The translations under genes and the position numbers were made by a program. From Cryptomeria japonica (Eukaryota; Streptophyta; Pinopsida; Cupressales; Cupressaceae): DNA of 64,000 nucleotides. The notes under the pieces were generated by a model. It was not told the DNA's origin, ran no database searches, and saw only the letters and a program-made list of their open reading frames with translations. The stretch lies in assembly GCF_030272615.1 (NCBI RefSeq), contig NC_081412.1:98829796-98893795 (forward strand), given 5' to 3'. Positions 48,005-59,057 of the stretch are shown piece after piece; within the stretch, counting starts at the first letter, position 1, and every line of letters begins with the position of its first letter.

Positions 48005-48022
48005 AGGGGTGGGGGGAATTGG
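48005..48022 (+). promoter_or_regulatory. Polypurine tract of Gypsy-2
   Basis: AGGGGTGGGGGGAATTGG precedes TGTAATATTTAATGTG, the start of the 3' LTR. Confidence 0.75.
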
Positions 48023-48253
48023 TGTAATATTTAATGTGACTATATGGTTATAACACATTTGAGGTGACTGTTATGTGACTAAAATATATATGGTAACTTT
48101 GTGGCATCATCCTCCCATGGCTTGCAATCAACATAAGGTCTCCATATCACTGCATCAATGGTGTCCATGACATGCCTCCAGTACTCGAGCTTTCCTAGCT
48201 TAGGCTAGGAAAATAATCCATGATAAGAATAAATATACGGTTGCCCTACTCCT
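48023..48253 (+). repeat. Start of the Gypsy-2 3' LTR
   Basis: Only about 230 bases remain before the solo LTR at 48254. I did not find a convincing continuation after 49458. Confidence 0.55.
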
Positions 48254-49458
48254 TGTAATGGTGGGAAAATGGTGAATGATAAATCAAGAAGGAAAACTAC
48301 CCTTTCACTCAAAGAGAGATGAGAGTTTCGCTATCGATTACCATTCAAGCACTTTTCACCATTACATTAGGAAGGGGAGAAGATAATTCACTAGATTCAA
48401 TCTCTCCACACAAAGATGGTAGATTGAATTCTGAATGAATTGGGAATGCTAAGTTGATCCCCTCTTCCTTGTTTGAAATGGAAAGGAAATTGATTGAATT
48501 ATGTAGTGCAAAAGTGACAAAGAACTAATTATAACTTGAGATCAAAATATGGGAGGAAGCTGTGCACCTGGATATGGCAGTAAAATGTCGAGACGAAGTT
48601 GCCCTGCCGAATCTGAGGAAAAGTTGCCCAGACCGTGGCGGGAATGTACACGGTCCTCTGAAAAGTCCGCGAAATGAAAAAGGATTTTTCCGCCTCTGCA
48701 AATGAAGCCCGAATCTGAAAGTACAGCTGCGCACTTCTAACCTACACACAAAAAGAGAGGAAAATGGGTTGGGATTGGGGGTTTGCCTTTAGGTCAAACC
48801 CCAGTTTTGGAATTAACCAAGTAATGAAAGAAAGTGCTTGCAAGTAGATGTAAATGAAAGACTGAATTGTAAATCACCTCAAGGGAGGTTGTAGTAGCAA
48901 TGTTGATAGAAGTGCTTGTATGGAGTTGAGTGTTGGAATCAATCTCCTCTTCAATGGTTGAATCCTTGACTTGAATGCAACACCTAGCCTTGAATGGAAA
49001 CTTGAGAATACTCAATGCTGGAAAAGGATGCTTGAATTCTTGAATGCTTGATCGCTTATGAAACTTTGACTTATCTAGCTTATCAGATTTCCCCTTATGC
49101 AAATGAGAGGATGAATGCCCCTTAAATACATGTTGGTGGATTTAAATTTCGTCACGGGCCAACATCGGGGGAGTTTCTCGCCTGAGGCACAACCTACAAT
49201 GCATGCTCTAGGAAGGGTCCTACCCCAAAATAGGGCAGGGACACGGGCACCATGTCCCTATCCTAGGAAAACAAGGGTGCCATGCCCCCCTTTCTCTAGG
49301 GCAGAATGCGGTCGGGGTGATACAGAGGCCAAGGAAGAAGCTATTTTTGCAAGCTGAGAAATCTCCAGTCTCCAATCAGGCTAGAGGATTCGAGCTTGCA
49401 TGTGTGAGGACCCTAATGCACTCAAAAATTGCTAGGGTCGTAATTTTATGACACTACA
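48254..49458 (-). repeat. Solo LTR, gypsy type, minus strand
   Basis: The minus strand starts TGTAGTGTCATAAAATTACG at 49458 and ends CACCATTACA at 48254. The flanks CTCCT (48249-48253) and CTTCT (49459-49463) match at four of five bases. It holds the GC-rich box (49225-49290) and a hairpin with a perfect 7-bp stem (GACCGTG/CACGGTC, 48631-48655). Confidence 0.85.
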
Positions 49459-49516
49459 CTTCTATGAATCGTATGCAAATCTGTCATGTCACAACGATGT
49501 TCTCCCATGACCACAC

Positions 49517-50211
49517 CTATGGAAAAGTGACTATGGCTAAAAAACTGGCGATCCCATCATATACAAACTGATGTAGGTCATGATATAAATATGCTAACAA
49601 GAAAAACCCCCACGCATATCGCATCCCATCTATCACCATCCACTCCAAAAAGTGACCCCATCCAATTGGTAGACCCCGTGATCTCCTCCCTAGGCATATG
49701 AATCCACCAATCAAACCTACTAGTACATATGGAAAGGCCTCACAGTATTAGACCATATCATCCCATCAAACCTTTGGACCATCTATATTACCATCCTCAA
49801 AAAGTCTTCATAAGGCTACAATCCCACCTCTCTTGTGGTGATCATACTGTACCAACTCTCCTAAGATGGGTATCCTCAATATCCTATACACATCCTCTAA
49901 GGGCACTAACATCTCACCAGTGGGAAAGTGAAAGGTATTATGCTCACAATGCCACCTCTCTGCAAGTATTGTCAGCAATCCTTTGTTTGTCCTAATATTT
50001 GACATGTATAGAATATATGTAAGTCTACATAATCTAATACATTCTCTCACTCCCAAATCTAAATCATGCTGCAAGCGCTGTCTTCGAGAATCTCTCCCTA
50101 GACATCATAATATCCAAGTCCTCCTGTAATCAATCAAAAGCTACAAGCATTAATCATGAAACAAGTTGCATCTATCCTAATCAACCTATCAAGTACATAG
50201 TTACCTATTCT
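49517..50211 (-). pseudogene. Second plant mobile domain (PMD) remnant
   Basis: The minus strand encodes LAERWHCEHNTFHFPTGEML, then VPLEDVYRILRIPILGELVQ. It matches the PMD core of the copy at 5803 (ERWDADTSTFLLPVGDM, LKDVYRI). A later piece (FFLLAYLYHDLHQFVYDG, 49517-49714) matches the copy's MLAHLYHDLEEYVFGQG. A likely intron lies upstream: donor AG|GTAACT near 50211 and acceptor GATTACAG| near 50125. Frames are broken between the pieces. It is not inside a recognisable element. Confidence 0.68.
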
Positions 50212-50215
50212 ATTG

Positions 50216-51201
50216 GCTCTTTAGAAATTCTATTCATCTCCCTGAGCTTCTATTAGTTGGTCGCCATCAATCATGACATCAACTCATCTATTCAATTAAT
50301 AAATAAATTGAATAATTTATTTATTTAATTCACTTTTCTTATTCCTATAAACCAACATATTAATTAAATATTTCTTATTTAATTAAAATTCATCATAATT
50401 GTTTTAAAGACTATCCTAATTAAATAATCCTAAATTATTTAATTATTCATCTAACCTAAGTCTTCAATTTTAAATTCCATGTCACCTTTCCATATCATCA
50501 TGCCACCTCATCACCATGTGGCTAAACAAATTAAATATTTTCAATATTTAATTCCTCAATTATCTTCAACATTATCCCTAGTCAATAGGATGAGGAAACC
50601 TATGTGTACTCCTATCCCCTATTTTTTCTCTTCCATCCATACATCTTAGAGGGTGGTTTTGTCCACATCAACCTAGTCCAAGTTACTCATTGTCCACTTG
50701 TCCTAGGAAGCCTAAATCTTCTCCAACCTCCCTAGATCAGTGACTCCTTCATGTCTTAGGAAACTTATATTCTCACCAACTATCCTACATCTTTGGAGTC
50801 CTCATCCTTGGTCAAGGTGGGCATCTTTCCATGTGTCTCTTCTTTCCACTTTGTCCTCTATCTTTTCATTGTAGGAGGAACATCTTCCTCCTTTATCTCT
50901 CACATCTCAACCAATTCCTTTCAACCGTTCATTGTCTCAAGATTCACTCTCAACCATTGATATTTGCCACCTTGGATTTTAACCATGGAAAATCTATAAA
51001 AGGAAGTCTTAGCAAGCATTTTAGGCTAGTTACTAGTAAGCAATCAAATTTTTTTTGCAAATCAAGCATTCATGCAAATCAAGCATTCAAGCATCCAAGC
51101 AAGTAAGCATTCTAGTTATCATTGTATATCATTTTAGTATCCACTATCATTGAAATTATAAGATTAGAATCCACTTTTCATTTCATATTCGACATAGGTT
51201 T
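50216..51201 (+). repeat. Probable AT-rich LTR remnant
   Basis: AT-rich start, then a TATA-like box (CTATAAAAGGAAG, about 50993) and an AAGCATTCAAGC-type region like those downstream of the TATA box in the LTRs here. Exact ends were not found. Confidence 0.35.
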
Positions 51202-52360
51202 TGTAGCATCCTAAATTGTACTCCCTTTACAATTTAGATCACATTTGGGGACCTCACCTTAGTGTTCGCATCCCTATGCTTGACTAAGACCCATTTATGC
51301 TTGCATCATGCAAATATAACATTAATATCACATTTTGCCTTGCATTGCCCCTTTATCCTAGCCCCATATTAGGGTAGGACCAGGGCATGGCACCTTGCTC
51401 CTCATTGGGACAATGGCGCCATGCCATGGTCCTCCCTAATTAGGCCCTCTTTTAAACCCTTTACTCCATCTCAAATTTGACTAGGAAACCTCTCTTTGTG
51501 TCGATCTATGTTAGAAAATTAACATGATTTCCCGATGATAAAGTATATAAGGAGGTCTTCCCCTCTCATTTTGGGTAAGATGGGGAAATTGGGAGGACAC
51601 ACAATCAAGCAGTAAAGCATTCATGTATTGAAGCATTCATCATCAAAAATTTCTAGAGATCTTCAAGGATGCATATTCTTTATCTATCTATTGTGGAGAA
51701 ACTTTACATCATTCCTATGAAAGCATGTGTGTGTGATCAGGGTTTTGTTATGTTCATGACATTTTATACAACATATGTGATTACATTCAAGAAGCAAAGC
51801 ATCATTATCAGTCATTGTAGATTTGAGGTATATCTTTCTATTATTTATTTCAGTATTTGCAATTTCATTCAAGGTCGATTCCTCAACCGGGGTTTGACTT
51901 AGGCAAACCCCTATTCCCAACCCATTTTCCCATCTTTCTATGTGTAGGAAACATGTATGGAGATACGATCTTTAGAATTGACATTATTTGCAAAGACGAA
52001 TCAATCTCCCTTAGGTGTGTGAAAAGTTCGAAGGACCATGGATACCACCACCAGAGTCCTAAAATTTTAGGTGCTCTTTCAGGGATCAAATCCGAGTCTG
52101 GGTAGATTTCTCAATCCCGCATTTGTAGCTCACTGTTTTCATGTTTTTACCTTCATTTACAACACTTTATCTAAATTGAACAATTCAACTTAAAAAAAGA
52201 GGAAACCCAAATTAATCAATCCAATTAGTATTCAGTCTTAATCTTGAATCTGTGATTGAATCTATTGGATTCCCCCTCTTTTGAATGTAATGGTCATCCC
52301 AAGCAAAAAATAGTGGTTTTCTCCCCCTAATGGTGGAAACCCTAATTTTTCACCATTACA
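51202..52360 (+). repeat. 5' LTR of the pol-less element
   Basis: Starts TGTAGCATCCTAAATTG and ends CACCATTACA. A TATA box (TATATAAGG, 51544-51552), GC-rich box (51370-51430) and hairpin (52033-52059, diverged) are in the family order. Confidence 0.82.
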
Positions 52361-52363
52361 TTT

Positions 52364-52376
52364 TGGTGAACCCGAC
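52364..52376 (+). promoter_or_regulatory. Primer binding site
   Basis: TGGTGAACCCGAC, 3 nt after the LTR end. The same sequence and spacing occur at 63393. Confidence 0.75.
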
Positions 52377-52772
52377 TTCTTACATATTTACTTCCGGTAT
52401 GTGTTCTTAGATCTAAGTGTTTATGCAATTTAAAATTCAAGTTTTCATTTACAAGTTTGATTTCCTTGCAAATTTAAAAAAATTAGAGGTTAATTTCACT
52501 AAAACCATAATTTTTAAATTCAAAATTAAGCTTGTCAATTGTTTAATTTGGATTAATTATTTCAAATTCAAGCACTTTTCATATTTCATAAAATTTCACT
52601 TACAAGTTTAATTTCAAAATTAAGTGGTTAATTTCAAGAACCCTAATTTTTAAATTTAAAATTAACCTTGTGGGTTGTTTAATTTGGATTTTTAGATCTA
52701 AAGGATTTTTAAATTTCAAATTCTCATCTTTAAACTTCATTTCACATTTTTCAAAATTTAAATCTTAATTTT

Positions 52773-52858
<86 letters not shown>

Positions 52859-53290
52859 ATTAAAAAAAAATCAAATTTGTGGGTTGTCTATTTTTACTAT
52901 AAATGTCAATTTTTCCATTCATAGATCTTATCAACTTACATAAATTAAGAAGTTTTATTTACAAAACCCTAATTTATTTTGATTAATTTGCTTGGATCTA
53001 AATTTAAATATTCATCATGTCAATTAATGGATTTGATTTATTTACTATTTCACATATGATTACATTGCTTTTTACCTACATTTATTATAATCATGTATCA
53101 GATAATGGCTTCTTTCACTTCATGTTACTTCTTTTCATTCATAACACTTGGATATATTGCATTTTTAGGGTTTACAAGTTGCTTCCTTTTCAACAATTAG
53201 ATCTCAAATCTTTCATCTATCATGTACATTGTGTTATGGTGATGCTATTGGGAAAATGTATTTCATACGTAGATCACCTAAAGGCTTTTG
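52377..53290 (+). other. Leader with degenerate AAACCCTAA-type repeats
   Basis: Several diverged copies (52480, 52622, 52950) of a unit with GTGGTTAATTTC, ACCCTAATTTTTAAATT and a conserved GGATCTAAAT-like end. The same unit recurs in the leader at 63405-64000. Confidence 0.5.
52776..52853 (+). repeat. (AC)n microsatellite
   Basis: About 39 uninterrupted AC units in the leader of the element at 51202. Confidence 0.98.
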
Positions 53291-54368
53291 TAGATCCCAA
53301 TCCTAGAAATATTAATGGAAAACTTAATACTTGTGCCTCCCCTAGAGTATATAATGAGAATTAAGAACAAGCAAATACTCCTATCAATGACCTCTCTAAT
53401 GGAGAGCAATTATTTAAGAGCAACACGGTCCCATCTTCTTCTCATACACATACTCTAGCGCAAGGGGGGGAAAATCAAGACATTGGTGTTTCCATCTCTC
53501 TAGACCCTTCTTATTCTCCTATAGCCTATCTTAGTCATCAAAAAATTTGTAGAGAAGATAATATTATGCATTTTATTCATGATCTATCTCCCCACATAAT
53601 GTTAAGTAAATATGAGGCCTTAGATGATAAGGATCTTCCTTCCCAATCCACCAAAGAGGATATGCATGATGAAATAAAGGAGAATCTCCTTCACAAGATA
53701 TTCCTTGTTCATCTACTAATCCCTTTGTTCCTTCTAAACATCCTTACACTAAAAACTTAAAAGAAATTTATTATAATGTCCCCCTGCCTTATCAATTAAA
53801 GGATTCCTATAGGAGTGGCTATAATATAATATCAAAACAAGGTTTTGGATGACAAGGACTTGGAAAATTTGAAAAAGGAAATAGAGTCCCTATAAACCCT
53901 CCTACACAAATTAGTGCAGAAGGCCTAGGACATGATCATAAATCTCCTATGGATGACTTCCTTAGGATTCAACACTTCAAAGATCATCTTGCAAGACAAC
54001 AATCCATTCATGCAACTAAAAGTGTTTCTTCAAAACCTCATTTTTCTTCATATCACCAAACTCATGATCACACTACCAATGATTGTCTTGATTTTCAAAA
54101 TGCAATGAAAGGATTTATTGATAGTGGTAAAGTTAAAATCATGGATGAAAAACCTTCTTCTTCTAACAATTCTAATTCTACATCACAAAAGAATAAGCCT
54201 ACACCTATTGATGATCAAGAAAAATTAGCAACTAGCAACTTTTGGAAATTGAAGTATGACAAGAATGTTGTTTTTCCCTTTGTGAAGTTCAACACGAAGC
54301 ATAAAGAAGGAAATGGATATTATATTTTTCATCATGGTGGTTCTCATTCTCTTGGAAAGTGTAAATAA
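53291..54368 (+). pseudogene. Gag-like region with G-patch and zinc-knuckle-like motif
   Basis: A low-complexity start (from KAFVDPNPRNINGKLNTC), then a G-patch: IISKQGFG, a stop, QGLGKFEKGNRVPI and AEGLGHDHK (about 53830-53945). Then HQTHDHTTNDCLDFQNAMKG and FIDSGKVKIM (54054-54150), which fits the H-x-H-x3-DC knuckle-like segment seen before the protease in Tat elements. The first Cys of that segment is Ser-Tyr here. Protease is not recognised. The G-patch frame is broken by a TGA where CGA fits. Confidence 0.6.
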
Positions 54369-54599
54369 TTTAAGGAATTTGTTTAAGAACCATACGATCT
54401 TGCTCGTATATGTCTTTCAATTGATCTTACTCTCTTTCTAGGTGAAAAGGTAGTACCTTAGTACTTCTCACACCCTCATGTTGCTTCTCACCCTATGATA
54501 CAAGTAGTTAACTTAACCGGGGGATCTCTGTCATTAGAGGTGGTTCTTTTTCAATTTCAAACATCTTGGGGTAGCAACATGGTTCTCTTTAACCTCTTT

Positions 54600-55141
54600 A
54601 CTATTACTCATCTTTGAAGTTTCACCATTTCTTTTCGAGATTGCATTCTTCATCACTTGATGTCCTTTCTTGCATAGAGTTATCCTTCATCTGAATGCAC
54701 ACGTGTCCCTTGTTAGGACCTATTATTTGAAATGGAGCATCTTGTATGAATAATCTCTCCTAAGGAAATGTGTGATTCTTCCCCTTAATCTATTCTTTGT
54801 CCTATTTCTTAGGGAGCAAGGATGGCATTTTCCCTTTCTCTATTTCTATCTTAAGTATCACTATTCCCTCCAGGGGTTGCATTTTTCATATGTTGATATC
54901 CTTTCTTGCATGAAACAATATGTCTCTTATGACCAATCCCTCAGGAAAATCTATGATCTTTCTTTCTTTCTGTCTCTTTCTTTGAAGATTACCCCTTCTT
55001 TAGAATTGCATTTTACATATCTTAATGTCTTTTCTTGCATTGAATATTTATTCATATGAGTACATTGTGTATTTGCTTATGTTCAATCTATCTTTGGAAG
55101 TTTTGTCATTCTTCTCATTATCCTCACACTTGGGGGGCAAT

Positions 55142-55143
<2 letters not shown>
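54600..55143 (+). repeat. Degenerate repeat array
   Basis: Three clear copies of a segment of about 65 bases at 54613, 54848 and 54977, sharing TTGCATT-TTCAT, TTGAT-TCCTTTCTTGCAT. A weaker fourth copy is split by the microsatellite. Confidence 0.65.

Positions 55144-55213
<70 letters not shown>
55144..55213 (+). repeat. (TC)n microsatellite
   Basis: About 35 uninterrupted TC units. The ORFs crossing it (Ser-Leu runs) are artefacts of the repeat. Confidence 0.98.
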
Positions 55214-55215
<2 letters not shown>

Positions 55216-55299
55216 GATCCACTTCTCCTTTGTTGAGTGGTGTTTACTTATGATTTAATGTCATTCCTTGTGTGAAGTTGTTTTCTCAAGGATTCTCTC

Positions 55300-56903
55300 T
55301 TGTACACGAGGTGTAAGCCCTTGGTTACAACCTCTTCTTCACTTGGCAATGTATATCTATTATAAACTTATTGTCATATGTAAAATTCATCATTATTCAA
55401 TTAAAAATAAAGGTAATTCACGAATCCCTATCTAATCAAAGAATTCTAAGAAACCAATGAAATAATGCAAGCAAGTAATAGGGTTTATAAAATTCAGTCA
55501 AAACTCCCTATCCCATGACTGCATATGGCTTCCATTGTTCTTCTCTTCTTTATGGTATGATGGCTCTCAGATATCGCACTGGCAACTTGCAATTTACACA
55601 AAGATTCAAAGTTTGTGATTGTTGAAAATGGAGATTGAATGCTCAATTTATATATTTTTGGGGAGGATTGATTGAGAGGTGGAACATATTGATTAAGAGG
55701 TAGAACTCAGGTGAGCTCACATGCTGATTGATAGTTGAACTGGTAATTTGGAGGTGGAACTCAATTGATTGTATTGATTAATTGAGTTAACTAATTGAGA
55801 AAAAAGCTAATTGAAAGATGAAAAAGAATGATTGGAGGATAATTAATTGATGACAAAGAAAGCTTTATTTAGAAAAAGCTAACTAGAAGATAGAAAAAGA
55901 ATGATTGGAGAGAATTAAAAAAATGACGTAATTAATCAATTAATTGAAATAATAAATTAAAATAGATTGAATAGTTAATTGATTGAAAGCTTCTTGGAAA
56001 AAAACAAAGTGGAAGATAGAAATAGAGATTAAAAAGATAATCTAATTAATTAATTTAGCATGTGCTTGCACTTTGACTTTGATTTTCAATTTAATCTTTG
56101 CATGGGATTTAATTAAAATATCGAATTTATTTTAAATTCAATTTGTTATTTGAATATATTTGAACTTGACTTTGATTTTCAATTTGAATTTTGAAATCAT
56201 GTACATGTATTTGAAATTAGGAGAAATTAGAAGAAATATGAATTTGGATTTGAATTAGAAGAATTAATGAAACTAAATGAAATTAGAATTTGAGAATTTG
56301 AAAATGCAATTAGAAGAATTAATTAGTTAATTAAATAATTTAAAGAAACTATTTAATTATTTAGAAATTTAATTTAATTAAAGAATAAAGATTATTTAAA
56401 TTAAAGGATTAAAATCACAATCAATTAAATAATAAATATTTAATTAATACTTAGAAAAGGGTTGAATGATTAGATGATTAGAGATAGAAATTGAAATTGA
56501 ATTTATTTAAATAATAAAGATGATTTAAATTGAAGGATTAATAACCCCAAATAATTAAATAATAAATATTTAATTAATATTAGAAAATACTTTAAATGGT
56601 TAAACAATGATAGAATTGAAATAAAATGATTAGTAAGATGATGAGGAAATATGAATTTAGAAGAATAAGATTAATTAAAATAAAGGATTAATAACCCTAA
56701 ATAATTAAATAGTAAATATTTAATTAACATTAGAAAATGGTTTAAATGATTAAACAATGATAGAATTGAAATAAAATAATTAGTAAGATGATGAGGAAAT
56801 ATGAATTTAGAAGATTAAGATTAATTAGCTTAATTAAATAATTATTTAACTAATTAGAGGAATAATTAGTACATGATCAATGAGATATTTTTAGGTGTCT
56901 ACA
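55300..56903 (-). repeat. 3' LTR of Gypsy-3
   Basis: The minus strand starts TGTAGACACCTAAAAATATC at 56903, after AAAGAGGCACAAA. A TATA box (TATATAAATTG, 55644-55654 on the minus strand) and AT-rich U3 fit an LTR. The inner boundary near 55300-55400 is a guess. The next domains upstream on this strand are the Gypsy-3 3' UTR and integrase. Confidence 0.6.
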
Positions 56904-57339
56904 TTTGTGCCTCTTTGAGATAATATCGAAATGACATTGTTTCAAAGAAAATGAAAAATTTATGCCCCAGTATGCCCCACTAATGGAGGTAGGATGCCCC
57001 CTCGAGAGATTGTTTGTGCATTAAAGACATGAATGATCCCTCAAAAAAAGAAAAATGTGAGATGAAAGATAGAAGAATGGTTAGTTGATTAGAGATAGAG
57101 ATAGGTGATGTGAAGATGATATTGAGATAAAACATGAGAGAATGAACCTTAGAATGAAATATGAGAATTAAAAGCAATTGAGGATGATTGATATGAGATG
57201 ATGGATTGATAATGATAGACTAAAAATGAAGATGATGGTTTTCACAAACTTTTGTGCCTTTATTCATAGCGCAATATATATTCATCACTAAGCCTTATTA
57301 TGTAACGATGAAGCTTAGCACATTAGGGTATAAGGAACC
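56904..57339 (-). other. 3' UTR of Gypsy-3, LTR-proximal part
   Basis: Non-coding. It contains the purine-rich tract at 56904-56920 and short repeats. It is split from the rest of the 3' UTR by the solo LTR that follows. Confidence 0.5.
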
Positions 57340-58740
57340 TGTAGTCACATAAATCTGTCCAGTTTAATTAAATGAATATTTGCTATTTATTTGATTAAAA
57401 ATCCACTAGCCATCAACTAATTAAATTAATATTTAATTAATTCATCTCCAAACATTCTCCTATTAATTAAATAAATCATTTAATTTATTTTAATTAATTC
57501 ATTAAATCAAATTCCAATCAATTAAATGAATAAAATCTATTTATTTAATTAAATCCTCCTTTTCCTCTTTTAAATAAATTAAACATTTATTTAAAATCAT
57601 TATCCCCCCCACTTGCATTTTCCTACAAATGCAACTTGCACACATTTATTGAAATAAATAAATAAATTTTTATTTTGATAAAATCCTATTTTCCCTCACC
57701 CACCAAATCCACTTGCAAATCTAATCCCCTTCTAGATTCTTCTAACCCCTTCCTAATTAGCCTAATCCATCCCCTAATCATTTTCACATTCCTAGGCAAC
57801 TTGGAGTCACTTCTCAAAGACTTTAAAGTCTTTGAAAAGCATTAAATGCTTTGTGTGTTCAACAATTTAACCTCCAAAGTCTTCCAAAACCACTAATGGC
57901 TCTTACATGACCATTAATGGCTCTTACATAACCATTTATGGTTATTTCAACTTGCACTCATGTGTCTCCTCAAGCATTTATTGCTTTGACCATGGTTATC
58001 CCTTTTGCCTTTGCACAAGAGTTTATCCATTGGATAAAAGCTTTATTCTTTGAATAAAGAGTTTATTCATTCAACTAACCTTGACCTTAACTCCCAAGTT
58101 AACCCTCAGGTCATGTCAAGCATTTAATGCTTATTCCCTCTCCTCTCAACTTATCTCATGTTGACACTTGTCATCTTGGGATTGGGTTGAAAGCCCTCAC
58201 ATGGATTGAATATCATTCAATCCTGACCCTTGTTGAGATTACTCAATCTCAACCATCCATTGCTCCATTTTCTCTATAAATAGAGCCCATTTCTTCATAA
58301 TCCAGATCCTGAAAACTTGTATGCATTTAACCTATAGGCATTTTAAGAGAGCATTTAGCATAACAATCTAATATCTTGTTATTTTGGTTAAAATCAATCA
58401 TTTTAATAGCATCTAGTATTTTAGTTTTTCATTTTACATTTGGAGAAAAATACTAAAATCTCAATCCTCCATAAGCATCCATAGTGCAAAAAGCTGCTGA
58501 GAGCTACACTATTTTGGAACTTGGAGAGGAGAGGAACAAGGGAGAAGGAGCTAAGAGCATGCTAAGAGGCATTTGGAGATGCCTTATTATCTTTGTTTCA
58601 TTTGTTAGATATATTAGCATGATTTTAGTATCTCTTTTGATATGCCTATTTAGATTAGTTTTTGATTGACTAACACTAACGATTTCTTGTGTCTTGTGTT
58701 GTTTGTCATTTGCTAACCTTGTCCATTTTGCAGAGTATCA
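57340..58740 (+). repeat. Solo LTR with perfect GAACC duplication
   Basis: Starts TGTAGTCACATAAATC and ends AGAGTATCA, with GAACC on both sides (57335-57339 and 58741-58745). The TATA box is TATAAATAG (58275-58283). The AT-rich first half and pyrimidine-rich middle resemble the TGTAGAC LTRs, but the sequences do not align overall. Confidence 0.9.
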
Positions 58741-58883
58741 GAACCAAGATGTAAAGATATCTCATTGAAGAAACAAACACATAGCAGACAAGGAGTGAGC
58801 CCTCCATTCTGGAAATAATTTCAGGGGTCAAGGTATGTGCGATAGTCACAAGCATAACTATCCTTGACTTTTGCATAGGATAT

Positions 58884-58921
58884 TTGCCGAATGAGCGTAC
58901 CATTGCCGAATGAGCGTACCA
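58884..58921 (+). repeat. 19-bp exact tandem duplication
   Basis: Two identical copies of TTGCCGAATGAGCGTACCA, directly followed by ATGTAGACACCC. Confidence 0.92.
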
Positions 58922-59057
58922 ATGTAGACACCCACTGGAACTATTGCCCCAGAACTTCATTGGTCCACACCATATACAATAAACAAAGAAAAAGATCATG
59001 ACCATCCTGACTCCTCTAGTCACTTGTGGACATCCTTGAGTAGCATAGGAACATAAT

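Larger units (their letters stand above)
40441..48253 (+). mobile_element. Non-chromoviral Ty3/gypsy element (Gypsy-2)
   Basis: Plus-strand order gag, protease, RT, RNase H, integrase, 3' UTR, polypurine tract and the first 230 bases of the 3' LTR. No chromodomain and no second RNase H were seen, and the integrase looks Athila/Tat-like. Gag is split by a solo LTR and the 3' LTR is cut by another at 48254. The 5' LTR is not recognisable. There are many single-base stops but relatively few frameshifts. Confidence 0.82.
51202..55290 (+). mobile_element. Gypsy-type element with gag but no pol
   Basis: A 5' LTR (51202-52360), a primer site at 52364, a repeat-rich leader, a gag-like region with G-patch and zinc-knuckle-like motifs (to 54368), then directly degenerate repeats and a C/T microsatellite. 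RT, RNase H and integrase are absent. This may be a non-autonomous element or a large deletion. No 3' LTR of the same type follows. Confidence 0.6.

Noticed and set aside
55025-55258. ORFs with long Ser-Leu runs
   Set aside because: Translation of the TC microsatellite.
58923-58940. TGTAGACACCC as an LTR start
   Set aside because: No LTR-like body, TATA box or partner copy follows within 1.5 kb.
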